64,000 nt of DNA from Blasia pusilla (Eukaryota > Marchantiophyta > Marchantiopsida > Blasiales). A program made the position numbers and the translations under genes. The notes beneath the pieces are model-generated. The model saw only the letters and a program-made list of their open reading frames with translations. It did no database searches and had not been told where the DNA came from. Numbering within the stretch: position 1 is the stretch's first letter; every line of letters starts with the position of its first letter. The stretch covers positions 27,590,001 through 27,654,000 of the forward strand of contig CM114275.1 of the NCBI GenBank assembly GCA_050084515.1, read 5' to 3'. Positions 34,209-46,990 of this stretch are shown one piece after another.

Positions 34209-34905
34209 GGTTGATGCCCTCATCAACGCAAACCTTTATTATGTCAAGTCTCTTGGGTAGCCTACCCCTTGACATTGAATTGCGTTCTGGTGGCTAACCC
34301 GCAATTCCTCTTAGTCTTTAGTTGTCGCTTTGCCCCACTTAGAATTATTAGCCTCTCATCTTCGATAAGCCTGGACTAGTTCAAGGAACTAACCTATCAA
34401 ATAAGCTAACTAAGTGTGCAACCTTAGACTCTTTCGACTCATTACTGTAAACATCACACCTGTTTACGTGGTCCACAAATCGTACTACTATTGGGTCGCT
34501 CTCGTATTCGACTTAGGCGCGTCACTAAGTTTACTTATGTGGCCACAAGTAAGATCACCCCAAGCCCCAAGACAGACTTCATCTGCTTGCCGCCGACGCT
34601 AGGGCGAGCCCGAGTGTAATCCAACACAAGGTCTGTTCTAGGTGCTTATCCACATCTGAGCTCTCACCTCAAATACTCCTTATCTGTCCTCTTGTCGTAC
34701 ATTCTAAGTCTATGATAAACGACTCATAGCCATGCACTACCACATACAAATTGCAATCAACACGGTATCGAATCTCCAAATCCATACACTCCTTTATTGC
34801 AACACTAGCATATTCTAATTACAACGGCCTTCGGCCCAAGATTCCAGTGATTACAAGTCATGTCTCTAGCTTCTCCTCGTACTAACGTATGTGATTCGCT
34901 TGTGT

Positions 34906-37900
34906 TCACTTGAAGTCACGCAACAATTCTTGCGCGTGTTCCAAATCCGCCTCCGCAATCCAAGTCGCCTCCTTCATATGGTAGCCCTTCCATTTTACCA
35001 AGTATTCATACTTGTTGGCCCGGACGCCTCGAGCGTAAGATGGTCTCCACCTCGAACTCCGGCTCCTCATTTACGATGACCGGGTGCGGTCTCACCACTG
35101 TCTCTTTCGAAACGCGTCCATTATCTTGAAGGTATTTCTTCAATAATGACACATGAAAGGTCGGGTGAATCTTGAACTCGTCCGGCGATCTCAACGTATA
35201 CACATCCTCAAACGGGTTTGCCACAATCACATACGGTCCAAAGCATACTTTGGGCGCTTCCATGACAACTCTTTCGGAAGAGTGAGATTCTTCACACTCA
35301 ACCACACTTGTTCTCCGACTTGGAATCGTACTTGGCGCCGACTCTTGTTAGCATGCTTCACGTACCTCATTTGAGCCTTTGCAAGACTTAGCCTCGCGCT
35401 CACTTCTCGTTCTCGCATCTCTACCAACAAACTTTCTACCGTAAACTTGTCGTGTTCGTGCCAATGTAGTACCCTTGAAAGGGCTAGATCAAGAGGCCCT
35501 TCGGCTCGTCCATTTGCCGGGAAAGCGGAGATTCTCGTTGCGAATCTTGGTCGAGTTGTAGCGATATTCCGCCATGCTCGACCACTTGACCCAATCGCGT
35601 TGATCGGCATTGACGACATAATTCCTCAATCTTGATTCACGATAGAGTTTACCTTTTCGATCTGTCCATCCGTGCTGTGGGTGGAAAGCCGTCTTGAAAC
35701 TCAGCTTGGTCTTAAACCTTCGAACAAGTGCTTCGAAAGCACGGTAAACTTTGGATCGATCTGAAACAATGCTCTCGGCAAACCATGAGCACGCCACCAG
35801 CTATCGAGGAATAGTTGCGCCGTCGTATCGCCGTTCGGAATCCACCGTCGCACGAATCTCGCCAACTTGCTAAACCGATCAACAATCACAAGTATAGCGT
35901 TGTATCCCCAGTTCGGAAGACTCGTGATGAAATCCATACTCACACTTTGCAAGGGTCGCCGGGATCGGCAAGGGATGCACAAGCCTTGTTTCTTATCATA
36001 AGAGACTCTATTCGCTTGGCAGTCACAGGTCTTCACATATTGAGCAACATCCTCCTTCATGTTGGGCCAAAAGAACGCCGACATAACAGCTAGCGTAGAT
36101 TTCTCTCCTTTATGTCTGCCAAGGGCCCGTCGTGACATTCGCTAACACCTTGGTTCGCATTTTGCCTTGCCCTACATAGATCCTACTCTGTTTGAACCTT
36201 AGTAAACCGTGCCTCAAACTTATGTTGGCCACCTTCTCACCTGCTTCAACTTCCTCAGGTATTCCCTTGCTTGAGCATCCTTCATATATCCTTCATGAAT
36301 CCTTCTCTCGGATCTGTTTCCTTAGGAACATTGCTCTCAAGACTGTGTAAATCGATGGCATGTGTTCCTCCTTGCGACTTAACGATCGGAATCACATTAT
36401 CTTTACGGCTTGTGGATCAACTCTACATCCATCGGCGCCAAGGTATCATGCCATGATTGTTTGGTGTCACTCGATCCTGGGTCTCAAAATACTTGAGTGA
36501 TATATTATCGGTGAATACTCGAGTCTGTGGAGCCCTAGATAATGCCGCCACTTCCTCAAGCAATGTACCACCGCGAACAACTCTTTTCGTGAGTAGGCCA
36601 TCTCCTTTCGGTGTCGCTAAGCTTCTTGCTCTCATATGCCACGGTCTCCCTTCTTGCACCAACATTCTGCAACTTGTGAAATCACTAGCATCGGTATGCA
36701 CTTCAAGCGGTTTGTCAAACTCCGGCGGCTTTAACTTGGTTCTGCGATAGAATTTGCTTCACTTTCGGTTGAATGCCTCATTAACTTCCTGGGTCCAAGT
36801 CGTGTTAGCAAACTTTGCCGTCCAATCCGTGAGAGGTCTCACAATTCGAAAAGTTTTTACATAAGTGCGGTAAAATTGCACCGCACCTATGAACCTCCTC
36901 ATCCCCTTTACGGTGGATGGGGTTCCCACTCGAAAATCGCTTTATCTTTTCCATATGCGGGTGGCGCCATCTGACCATTGACCACGTGACCCAAGAATTT
37001 GATCTTACTCAAACCAAATTCGCTCTTCTCTACATTCGCATATAGTGATTTGCCCTTAGCTTAGACAAGACCGCTCTCACATGTCAAGCGTGCTCCTCTA
37101 GTGACTTGAATAGATAAGTATATCATCGATATAGATGATAACATAATCATCCATTTCCTTGTGAAAAATGGAGTTCATCAATGTGGTGAGCGTCGGAGGC
37201 GCGTTACATAGACCGAAAGGCATCACTACAAACTCAAAGGAACCGTATCTCGTCTTGCGCGATCTTCTCCACATCGCCTTGGCAATCCGAATCTGGTAAT
37301 ATCGACTTCAAGTCAATCCCTACTGAAATATCTCGCGCTTTGCCCGACCTATCAAAGAGATCATCTATCCTTGGAAGAGGATAATTTTCGAACCGTCACT
37401 TTGTTCGGTGCACGGTAATCAACCTGACCTCATCTTTCCATCCTTCTTCTTTACAAAGAGAACAGGTGCTCCATAAGGTGACTTGCTAGTCCTAATGTAA
37501 CCCTTTTCCAAGAGCTCACTTAAGCTTTGCTTTTTCAACTCAAGAAGTTCCTCTGATTCAACCTATATGGTGCTTTTGAAGGCGGTTGGGAATCGGGTAT
37601 GATCTCTATCTTATGATCTACGGCTCTATCTGGCGGCAATTCATCGGAAGCTCATTTGTCAAGACATCCTCAAACTCCTTGACCACTTCTGGAGTGGTTC
37701 AGGATTCCCCTTGAGGCGGCGTCGATCTCTGCGTATTGCTTGTAGCCTCCTCCACTTGTCTCATCAAGCAGAGAAATCCATCCTCCAACTCGGTCATGCT
37801 CCTCCTTGTGATCGAGTTCACCAACTCCATCTTCGATGGAACCTCACGGACCAACACTTTGTAACCGTTTGCCTTTTAGCAAGGCGCTCAACCTCAATGG

Positions 37901-39390
37901 TCGGCATCTTAACTCCACCTCATCGCATCTAGGAATGTATTCCCAAAACTCCGTCAATGCCGTCCATTTGCATCTGTGAAATTCTCCTTCAACTCGAATA
38001 CCCGCATCCTCTTGTCAAACCCAAGACCAAATCAGAAGTCCGATGAGACTTGCCTCCTGCAAATCCCACTTTCGAATGGGCTCGTCCGCCTTAGCGGTAG
38101 AAGCTTGATTCCTTCACGATTCTCGGGCTTAGGAAGGAGTCGAAGCACCTGTATCCACGAGCAACAACACATCGCGATCAGCAATCTTGGATCTTAGGTA
38201 CACCAAATTGTGCGTCCTCTTGGTGACTTGAAGGGCGTCTCCATATTGCCGCCAACGGATGCTTAGCGACAAAGCGCAATCATACTCCCATTACTAACCT
38301 TCGGTTTGAACACCCCCTTCGACGGTGACCCGGTTCGCCCACGGTTTAGCATACGACCTTGCCGTTCCTGTCTTTGAGTGTTGTCCTCCTTTCGGCCGCG
38401 CGCATGAAGTTCCCTCTCGTTTTTTGAAGGCGGCGACTCTCTGGTTCGTGTTGGCCCCCACTCCGCCCTCTTTTGAACGCCTCCTTATTTTTCGACTTCT
38501 TGAAAAAACTTTTTGACTCGAAGGGTTTATGGGTTTGGACCTCATCGTCCCCAATCCGCTCCGCTAGCCGAGAAGGTCGCGAGTCTCTAGCAACGTCGGC
38601 ATTCGGTAAAGGGCCTTCTCGGCGCTCGGCTTGAGTCCACTAATGAAGATAGCCTTCTTGGCGTGCTCATCCATCTTCGGACTAGAAGTCAGTTTCGCAC
38701 TAAACTCCCTCACATACGCGCTTAAGGAACCACTGCGCATCCCGACGCATTCCACCGTGTCACGCAACCCTTGGTACTCGGAGTGAACCGATCCCCAATC
38801 AACTCCTTGAACTCCTCCCAACTCAGAGGTGACTCACCGCCGAGATATTCCTCTCGTTGAGCGGTCCACCATTGCAGAGCATGATCCTTTGAAAGTAACG
38901 GCTACCGTCACCTTGTCTTGCTTTCGCGGCAGCCTTCGCGCCTCGAAATCTGATTCGATTCCGTAAGAAATCCTTCACTTTCATGGCGCCCACTCCGATA
39001 AATGGCGTGGGCGGGTTCGTCTTGCGAGCTTTTTGCCCTTTTCGGGTTTGAGTGGCCTCTAACTCCGCAATCCGCTTGCTTTCTGGGACATCTGCTCCAC
39101 CAACACCTTCAACAAGTCCAACGTCTGGCTCGACTCCGTCCTTTCCCCTGAGTTTGGGCCCACTGGCCCCGCGGAAGGAGTCGCCACTGGGACGTCCTCA
39201 CGAGTGGCGTTCAGCTCTTCGGGAGTCTCGACTCCTCTATAGCTTCACGGTCCGGCATTGGTTCCTCTCTCGGTTCACGTCGCTTGATTCGGCGCTTCTT
39301 GGGTTGTTCTCCCTCGATCACCATCTACAAGCCAACTCACTCAGATCTCCTCCTCGTTTCTTGCGTCCCTCCTTGAGCGTCCGAGTCTAG
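34906..39390 (-). pseudogene. Gypsy gag-pol with C-terminal chromodomain
   Basis: Reading leftwards: gag at about 39390-38560 ('LRDTVECVGMRSGSLSAYV'); protease with 'LLLVDTGAST' near 38165-38135; RT with 'FEFVVMPFGLCNAPP' and YIDDILIYS near 37145-37115; RNase H at 36701-36420 ('MHTDASDF'); zinc-binding and core integrase at 36138-35230 ('SVSMDFITSLP', 'VIVDRFSKLARFV'); then a C-terminal chromodomain 'YEYLVKWKGYHMKEATWI' ending at the TGA at 34908-34906. Such chromodomains guide integration to marked chromatin in family members (chromoviruses). Many one-base frameshifts break the frame, although the LTRs are nearly identical. Confidence 0.88.
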
Positions 39391-39459
39391 CCGCTACCTT
39401 GAAATTTCCCAAGCGTCCGGCTGATCCCACGACCCCAAGTTCTTGCTCACCAAGGATAA

Positions 39460-39471
39460 GCTCTGATACCA
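39460..39471 (-). promoter_or_regulatory. Primer-binding site, initiator tRNA-Met
   Basis: The minus strand reads TGGTATCAGAGC, 2 bases inside the 5' LTR. It is the exact complement of the 3' end of initiator tRNA-Met and fixes the element's orientation. Confidence 0.92.
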
Positions 39472-39473
39472 CT

Positions 39474-40471
39474 TGTCGCGCCCCTACTCTCCTTGAACGT
39501 CAATCTTTAGTGTTGCGGAAGCGTGCGTTCAGTAGGTCACGAACTCATCGCCGATCTGCACCCAAACACGCACTCTCGTTAGTCGGGTTTGGCCAGCGGC
39601 GTTCAACCCACCGAGTCCTAAACTCGGCGTCTCATCAAGCTCAACCTTCCTTAGTTCCTAGCTCCCAACACATGGCAAGTCCTTCAAGACTTGGAGCAGA
39701 CTTCTGGTTAGTCAGGGATCTGAAACGGCACTTGCACGCCTAGCGATCCCAACTGTTCAACGGTCCTCGTGTGAGTTCCGAACCGAGACCCAAGTAATTG
39801 AGTCGCGGCGTGAAATCCAAGAGGGATGTCTACAATCGCCTCAATGGACTTGGTGCAGGTTTTCCAACCCAACGCCCAACCTCGCGTTCCGTTCCATGCC
39901 CTTGAGCCGCCCCGCGGCGCCCAAAGTGGGGTTTGGGTTCCAAGCACTCTCGGAGACCTTCCCCCTTACTAGTACTTCTGGGGTTCTCCAATAACCCCTC
40001 CCCTTTGGGAAAAGAGGTTAGGGCCCTTCATTGTGGCCCTCAACCCGACTCCACTTACAGTCGTTTTCGGGTCGTATCTCGGCCGCTGTTTATGCGTTTG
40101 CAGCGATCTTTGGTGCGTTTGAACCGGCTCTCCATAAGCTTTCCAACGCACTCTTATTTTCTCCAAACGCATCTTGGCGCTAAAAGTTATGGCCATAAAT
40201 ACAGTCGGAAACTCTCAAACGCAAGTGGCGTTCCAAATCCGGATCTTTCCTTTGGCAACCCACTTCCTAGACTCGACTTCTTTCAAGTCTCATTCCGCGT
40301 TTGGTCCAGGTTTCTGAGTTGCGACCATCACATCTGAAACGCGACTTCTCGCTCGCGTCTCGTCTCTTGTCTCCTCTTTGAGACAACTCCAACGCGCAAA
40401 CCATCTTAGCGTGAGCCCGCTAATGTTCTGATGTTCCGCTTGGCACTTGTTTGGTCATGAGGGTCGCGACA
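39474..40471 (-). repeat. Gypsy 5' LTR (right copy)
   Basis: Starts TGTCGCGCCCCTACTC and ends GAGGGTCGCGACA. Partner of 33196-34191. Confidence 0.95.
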
Positions 40472-42707
40472 AGTTTGCACACTCCTTGAAGATGCAAAGT
40501 TGGATCGTAGATGTTGGGCTTATGCGGCAAAACATGTAGTGTGGACGCGGAACCGGCTACCACATCCACAGTCGGAAGGTAAGACTCCCTATATGGTGTT
40601 TTATGGTGTGAAACCTAATCTGGATTTTGCCCGCCCATTCGGATGCTATGTATGGTACCACATTCCGAAGGAGAAACGAAAAAAGCTCGATGCAAAGGCA
40701 AAGAAGGGTATCTTTGTTGACTACTCCGAAACCTCCAAAGGGTATGAAGTTTTTCTCTTGATATCCTAAATGTGGTACTTAGTAGGGATGTAATCTTCAT
40801 TGAGGAAAAGAAATGGGACAGTGTCGCAGTTCGACTTGTCACACCTTCCAACAGCAAGCCAACGGAGAGAGGAGAGCCTAGTGAAGGCATTGTCGTCCCA
40901 ACTAGAAATGTTAAAGAGCATGGAGCACATGCAAGCACAGGTCCTGAGGAGGATCTCCATGCAGCACCTCAACCGGAAGATAACCTTGCTGATGTGCATA
41001 CGATTTTGGATCAGGAGGATGAGCTTGATCCTGAAGTACCTTTGCCACGTCCATCTCAACGCCAAAGAGGTGGAATTGATCCTAACAACATCGTTAGGGG
41101 CCCATGCCAGCGTCATACTCCATGGAAGGAAGGGGATGACTTCATCCATTACGATGAAGATTTTCCATCGGAGACAGCTTTTGTAAACAAGAGCTCTAGT
41201 CCTCTTGATCATGAGCCCAAGATAGTGCAAGAGGCACTACAGTCGCCTTTGGGTGTTCACTGGCGAAAGGCAATAGAGGAGACGAAACCTGTTGGAGATG
41301 GGACAATTGAACGATTTAAGGCTAGACTTTTTGCCAAAGGGTTCTCACACATCAAAGGTATTGACTCTACCGAAACTTTTGCACCCGTTGCACAGCTTTC
41401 CACAATTCGTATATTTGTGGCCATAGCAATGGTACTTGATTGGCATCTAGAGAAACTAGATGTCATCACAACTTACTTGAATGGTAAGCTTGAGGAGGAG
41501 ATATCTATATGACTATTCCATAAGGGTTGATTGTTCCCGAGGAGCAGAAGGGGAAGGTACTCCGTCTTTTGCAAACTCTATATGGCTTGAAGCAAGCCAG
41601 CCGTGGATGGAATGAGAACTTGGATAGCTCTCTACAACATCTTGGATGGAAGCGCTCAAATTCAGATCCTTGTTTATACACAATGCAAATGGAAAGCTTC
41701 CTTTTGTTGCTTGCAGTTTATGTTGACGACTTGATAATCGGCGGCAAGAATTTCAAGCTAATTGTGAAGAGCAAGGAGGAGTTACAGAACAAGTACAAGA
41801 TGAAGGATCTTGGAAAACTTTCATACTTTCTTGGTATCACCTTCATCCGTGATGAGAAAGCTCGCACAATTTATTTGAGTCGGGCAAAGTATATCCGAGA
41901 GAAATTGAGAGAATTCGGGTTTGAAAAGGCATAGCCTACATCTACACCAATGGAGGCATGGCATTCTACGGAGCATCTAAACAACTCATTGTTGGATAGT
42001 AAAGGTAAAGAGCTTTATCAAAGTGCGATGGGGTCTTTGCTCTACCTCACGAACGGTACCAGGTATAGTATCTCATTTGCTTGCCAACATTTTGCATAGT
42101 ACATGGCATGTCTGCAACTATCGCATTGGCAAGGAGTGAAACGGATTCTTCGATACCTACAAGGAACAAAGGATCTTGTTCTACAGTATGGAGGACAAAA
42201 TGCGAGCTTGGAACTTGTAGGGTATAGTGATGCAGATTGGGGTGGATGTAGGGATACTCATTGCTATGTAGGAGGATACGCATTCCTTTTGGCAGGAACA
42301 ATCGTGTCTTGGTCAAGTAAGAAGCAAAAATTGTTTCCCTTTCTTCTACTCAGGCAGAATATGTTGCTGCAAACGATGCTACCAAGGAAGCTCTTTGGCT
42401 ACGCAAAGCCTTGGGTGACCATTGCGTCCTACAACCAAAAGCTACCCTCATCTATGAGGACAATCAATCATGCATTGCAATAGCAAAGAATCCTGCACAT
42501 CACGGTCGCACAAAGCACTTTGATATCAAGTACCATTTCCTGAGACAACGAGTGGAAGCTAAGGAGATTAGAATGGAATATTGTCCTATGGAGGAGATGG
42601 CAACTGATATTTTTACCAAGCCTCTTGGGAAGGCAAAGTTTGTTGCTTGCATGAACATGCTTGGCCTAGTAGAGGGACATGCCCCTCTTATGGAGGAGGA
42701 GTGTTGA
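40472..42707 (+). pseudogene. Copia integrase C-terminus, reverse transcriptase and RNase H
   Basis: It continues the interrupted integrase ('KHVVWTRNRLPHPQSEGKTP', 'FARPFGCYVWYHIPKEKR'). Reverse transcriptase begins around 41230, with 'LFAKGFSHIKGIDSTETFAP' and, after a frame break at 41512-41527, 'LYGLKQASRGWNENL' and the catalytic YVDD (about 41720). RNase H follows with 'YSDADWGGCRDTH' (about 42223) and 'KTKHFDIKYHFLR'-like sequence, ending at the TGA at 42705-42707 that overlaps the 3' LTR start. Internal stops and frameshifts make it non-functional. Confidence 0.88.
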
Positions 42708-43002
42708 GAGTATTAGTGTGTGTGCCCATTGTGAGGGACACTTGTAATTTGCCACATGTGTGTTCATTTTCTTAAGAAAGAGGAAGTGGAATAAGGAAGC
42801 ATGCTCATTCCCCCCTCCGAATAGGACAACTAGGATATAGAAGGGGTTCCTTCATTCTAATGTCGATACTAGTGAGATTCTAAATCTTCTCTAAAAGAGG
42901 TGATAGTTTGTGGGTTAGCAATTCATTAGGAGGAGCTACTATATGACACATGTTGAAGCGGAGAAGGAACTTCAAGACTTTTGAGTTTGCAACTCTCAAT
43001 CT
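42702..43002 (+). repeat. Copia 3' LTR
   Basis: Begins TGTTGAGAGTATTAGTGTG and ends near CTCTCAATCT, directly followed by intron sequence of the selenium-binding-protein pseudogene. Confidence 0.85.
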
Positions 43003-43088
43003 ACCAGCGTCTCCGAACAGCGGTGCAGATAGAAATCGATAGAAGTACAGAGTGATTCAACGGTGCTGGGGATGAAAATGTTGCCTAC

Positions 43089-45657
43089 TCGGACTTCGGA
43101 AACATCGGACTGCCACAGTTCTCCGTTTTCTTTCTCCACAGTCACACTGGAGCCTTGGCGGAAGAGCCCGCCGACCCATACTTGACCCGTTAGAATCGGC
43201 TTACTGCGATCCTCGATGTTTTACTGTCTGATGTTGCCGTGAAGCCAATCCGAAAAGTAGAGAAAGCGGTCGTCCAAGGAGATCAAGAAGTAGGTAATGA
43301 GTGCGGGCATCTCTGGCAGAATCCAATTTTGGAGTTTCAAATTAAGCACTGAAAGGACGACCTGCACGGTCCACATTTCGTCACCCAGTTACGTGATTGA
43401 TCGACATCTGCTGAATTGCGTTCACTCTCTGACTGGGGGCTTTGCATTCATTATGCACTTGCGGCCAGGAGATTAGTTGCCTGTGCAGGATTAAAGACGA
43501 TATGCCTGTGAGTAGACAGGAAAAGTTGCAATAAAATAAATAAACGGGGTGACAGCGGAAGATAAGAGCACGATCGTCTCGACAAGACGAGCACCTCACC
43601 TACACATCCAGCTTCATCCAGTACAAACCTCTCCAGTCAAAGCTGACAATTGACATTGACTGAGGATGAGAAACGCGAGCGGTGTCTATCTTTTGTATGA
43701 TCTTGTGCAGTGAAAAACCTCATGATCCCAAGTGTCGTCTTCCTTCGTGAAGAAACGCACCAATGTGCCACTCAAAGCGCATGCGACATAGCCCGTGGCC
43801 TGGTCAGGATCGTGCAGGAACCGGAGCTGCGCTACGACAGTGGAAACACATCAGCGCCAAGGTCGAAGCGAGCCTGTCCCCAGCAACCATTCCAGAACCT
43901 GGTGGTGCAGAGCGATCGTGATATCGACTCAAATAGTTGACACTAAAAACTGCACAAGCGCAAGGATATAAATTGCGAGGAAAAGATGCACAGAGGACGT
44001 GTTAACGTCCACAACTTATTATTATTAGGTTCTAAGCCGTATCTTGTACCAATAGTAACAAACCTCCAGCGGAATCAGCCCCGGGCTCCCCAGATCCATG
44101 GTCTGCTTCAATTTGCCACCAGGCCATTCGTATATACAAACAGTTGATTTCCGTATAGACCCTGGGCAACGTGAGCTGGATTGAATCCCTGTTGAAATGC
44201 GCTCGGTGCTCCCCACGAAGAGCTGATCATCGTCTTATGCCGAGGTTGGTACCAGAAGTCGTAACCGAATAGGGGACTGTGCCCTTCTTCCTCCCATCTG
44301 CAATCCGTCATATCCCATATTTACCGTCATGAACTGCACAGCACAGCACTGCCTTCCCCTCCCCTCTTCTCCCCTCCTCTCTATATAAAACGAAACAGCC
44401 ACGCAGATCGATACTGGAAATCACTCAATGCTGAATCAATTCGAGGCGCAAGCATTTGCAGACGACTAATCGAAGGACTGGGAATCCGGCGGAGAAAGAA
44501 TGCGCGTCCTACCTCCCTTTGACGTTGAACGTGGAGTCCAGCAAGAGAAAGCCTGCGCCCTCTGCGCGGCCTTCTTTGTCACCCATGCATGACACCATGA
44601 TATCACCATTCGCCACAGTGAGAAGAGTGAGGAAACGCCAGCCCAGTCTTTTCTTGAATCTCCTCCGGTTCCGACGGCTAGAGAGGGTCCGTCACAGTGT
44701 CGACGACGTATATCCGACTCGATCTGCTTCCCACCGAATCCACCAACCATGCCCAATTCAGACCCACTCATCATCCACAACGAAGTCCTTCCCTCATTAT
44801 CACCGGGCCAGGCTCAAGCCACTCCTCGCACAATGACACTATGTACATGTAGGAGCTGACAAACAACGATCAATTTCTCGAGGACCGATCCGTCGTGATA
44901 TGATCCGACAATTTATTCTCATCTCCCACAGCTGAAGGTGCAAATCTGACTTCGCGGCAGGACTCGCATGCATTATGGATCTCGCAGGAGGCGTGGAGGA
45001 GGGATTACCAGCACGCTATCAACAGGCTATGGCGAGGAAGGAAGCTCACACTAGTGAAGGCAGAACAAGATAGACGAGTCTGAGTGGCAAGAACTGACTG
45101 CAAGCATTCCAGCCGCTATGGTGCAACTCATCGTTGAGATGATTCACCGGCAATCGGTGAATTACTTGGCTGTAGGTTGGCGACTCCGGGTCTGCATCCA
45201 CTGTCGCGAGATAGTCGGGCTTCTCGATTCCCGTTCCTGCACACATGCATCATGGAAGTCCCTCCATTCTTTCTCTCGACGTCTCCGCGAATCTTCTGAA
45301 CTAAGCTCGTTCTGTCTCTAGAAGCGAACACGATTCCTCTGAAACTAGGATTATTCAATCTCTCGACACCACCGCAATTCCTCTGAACAATATTCATTTG
45401 CTCGAAATCACCACAAATTCTCTGAAATTTCGACCTCTGCAGCGTCCCAGAGCTGTAAGAGCATGCTAATCTCGTGGCATGCGACAACGTTAATGGTACC
45501 CACGACAAGGAAATTCCACCCTTCTCTCTTCTCATCAGGGCTTAAACCCACCTGCTGTAATGTAGATGATCGTCTCACGAGGACCATGCTGAGCTTCCTT
45601 AGGAATCGCATAGCCGGGCCCTTGGACCGCTGCGCAGCGTGCACCGTTCTCCACCAT
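43089..45657 (-). pseudogene. Selenium-binding protein (SBP56 / methanethiol oxidase family), truncated
   Basis: Minus-strand exons can be followed: A 45552-45657 (ATG; 'GPGYAIPKEAQHGPRETII'), B 45099-45236 ('[20 protein letters not shown]', '[11 protein letters not shown]'), D ending at 44513 ('RIYVVDTVTDP', 'EEIQEKTGLAFPH', 'DIMVSCMGDKEG', 'GFLLLDSTFNVKG'), E 44064-44297 ('GHSPLFGYDFWYQPRHKTMI', 'EWPGGKLKQTMDLG'), F 43719-43826 ('RFLHDPDQATGYVACAL'), G 43089-43361 ('[11 protein letters not shown]', '[20 protein letters not shown]', 'TGQVWVGGLF'). Frameshifts occur in D (after the SHC region, and near 44690) and in E. A TAA replaces the Tyr after NIRQ in G, and D has a TAG near 44690. The final exon is absent: the copia 3' LTR starts 86 bases beyond exon G's donor. 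The family oxidises methanethiol and binds selenium. Confidence 0.9.
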
Positions 45658-45922
45658 CGCTGCCTTCTCCACTACCGGTTCTCTCGAAATTATTCTCCCC
45701 CGCACCTCGTGATTTCTGCATAATCAACAGGAGAACAAGGCTCAGATAGAAGTCTTGTCTCTATGTGTGCAGATCTCACCGGTTATGTGTCCAGATCTCA
45801 CCAGTCATGCTAGTAACGAATAACGTAAGAAATAATACTTGGAGCTCCCAAGCTCCAAATATTATAGAGGGGCTCTGCATCTACACATCAACTTTGGATG
45901 TCATGAGAGGGTTCTTGTACCT

Positions 45923-46990
45923 CTAAGGATTAGCATACAAGTATCTGAAATGTGTAGAAGTTTTCCATAAAATTACAAAGTCAGCCAACATATCATCAAA
46001 GTCATCTATTGGTCCTTCTAGAACAATCCTCAAAACAACATCTAGATGTTTAGTAGCTAGTCTATTACGAGATTTGGTCTTAAGCATGTTTTGAATTAAA
46101 AAAACCCTCTCACATATGGCAGTGCCAACACATTGCACCCTTGCAACATTACCCAAGACAAGAATTTTGTCCACACAAGTCTTCTAAGTCCTTACACCCC
46201 CAACTACTTAATCCAACTTGTCGGGAGGGCATGTGCAAAGGGTTCAGAATTCTCATTGCCCCAATCATATTGTTATCCCTGAACCGATCATGCAAAGGAG
46301 AACATACACTTTCACCATATGTCTTTTGAAAGAAAAGGGAAACTCCTAGATCTCTCCCAATGCGGTCTCTCAACATATCAATGTTGTGAAACTTACTACC
46401 CCTAATTTCAAATTGCAAACGTCTAAGATATCCATCAAGAGGTCTAAAGTCAGGTGGGATATGATAGCCAATGCTACCAATAGTAATAACATCTACAAAC
46501 TTGTATTGGAAAATTTTACTCAAGTTAGCACCACTAGAAAGAATATGAGAAAGAAAATAGAGTTGATAGATCATTTGGAATGATCTTAACTTGTTATATA
46601 AATTTGAGGCATTCCCATCATCTTCGACAAGGGAATATTCTTGAAATATGTCAACACCGACTCTAGTGAATCACACAAAGTACACAGGTTGCCAACGAGA
46701 CAACCATCTGATCTTATGATACCTTTTCATGACTCTTTGAGAGTCATTCAACTTCTCTTGAAGTGCTGCTAAGTTGGCTTTCTGAAATATCCTACTACAA
46801 CATTCAGAATAGAATTGATTTCCATCCAAATTGCCTTGCAATGGGGTGCTCTTGCAGTTGTCAAAGCTGCAAGATTTGTCCAATGGGCTACACAATGCAC
46901 CGAAAGAAGATACGAGTTCACCTTTTGCTTCAATTTTGAAGCAACACCGGCCTAGCTCCCAACCATTGTAGAGGCACCATCAGATCCAAT
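45923..46990 (-). pseudogene. hAT-type transposase fragment (DUF4371 / zinc-finger MYM-like)
   Basis: Reading leftwards from 46990: 'DGASTMVGS' then a stop, 'GVASKLKQKVNSYLLSVHCV', 'SRIFQKANLAALQEKLNDSQ', 'KRYHKIRWLSRW', 'HILSSGANLSKIFQYKFVDV' and 'FHNIDMLRDRIGRDLGVSLF'. At the C-terminal end is the hAT dimerisation block 'CERVFLIQNMLKTKSRNRLA'. Several stops and frame changes are present. No terminal inverted repeats were seen. Confidence 0.8.

Larger units (their letters stand above)
33196..40471 (-). mobile_element. Chromodomain Ty3/gypsy retrotransposon nested in the copia element
   Basis: LTRs are at 33196-34191 and 39474-40471 (996 and 998 bp), both TG...CA. A perfect complement of initiator tRNA-Met lies 2 bp inside the right LTR, so transcription runs on the minus strand. 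A target duplication AGTTC/AGTTT flanks it (33191-33195 and 40472-40476; one mismatch). Joining the flanks restores the copia integrase frame ('EGV' then 'CTLLEDAKLD'), which proves the nesting. The internal order is gag, protease, RT, RNase H, integrase, chromodomain. Confidence 0.95.
30942..43002 (+). mobile_element. Ty1/copia retrotransposon interrupted by a nested gypsy element
   Basis: The 5' LTR (30942-31258) and 3' LTR (42702-43002) both start TGTTGAGAGTATTAGTGT. Gag, protease and the first part of integrase are at 31442-33195. The rest of integrase, reverse transcriptase and RNase H are at 40472-42707. A primer-binding-like site TGGAATCAGAGC (31280-31291, one mismatch to the initiator-Met complement) lies 21 bases after the apparent LTR end, so the LTR end may be mis-set or the 3' LTR clipped. 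The purine tract 'atggaggaggag' precedes the 3' LTR. No convincing target duplication was found. Confidence 0.92.

Noticed and set aside
44378-44392. TATA-like 'ctatataaaacg' as a promoter of a plus-strand gene
   Set aside because: It lies between exons of the selenium-binding-protein pseudogene and the plus-strand frames downstream are shadows of its exons.
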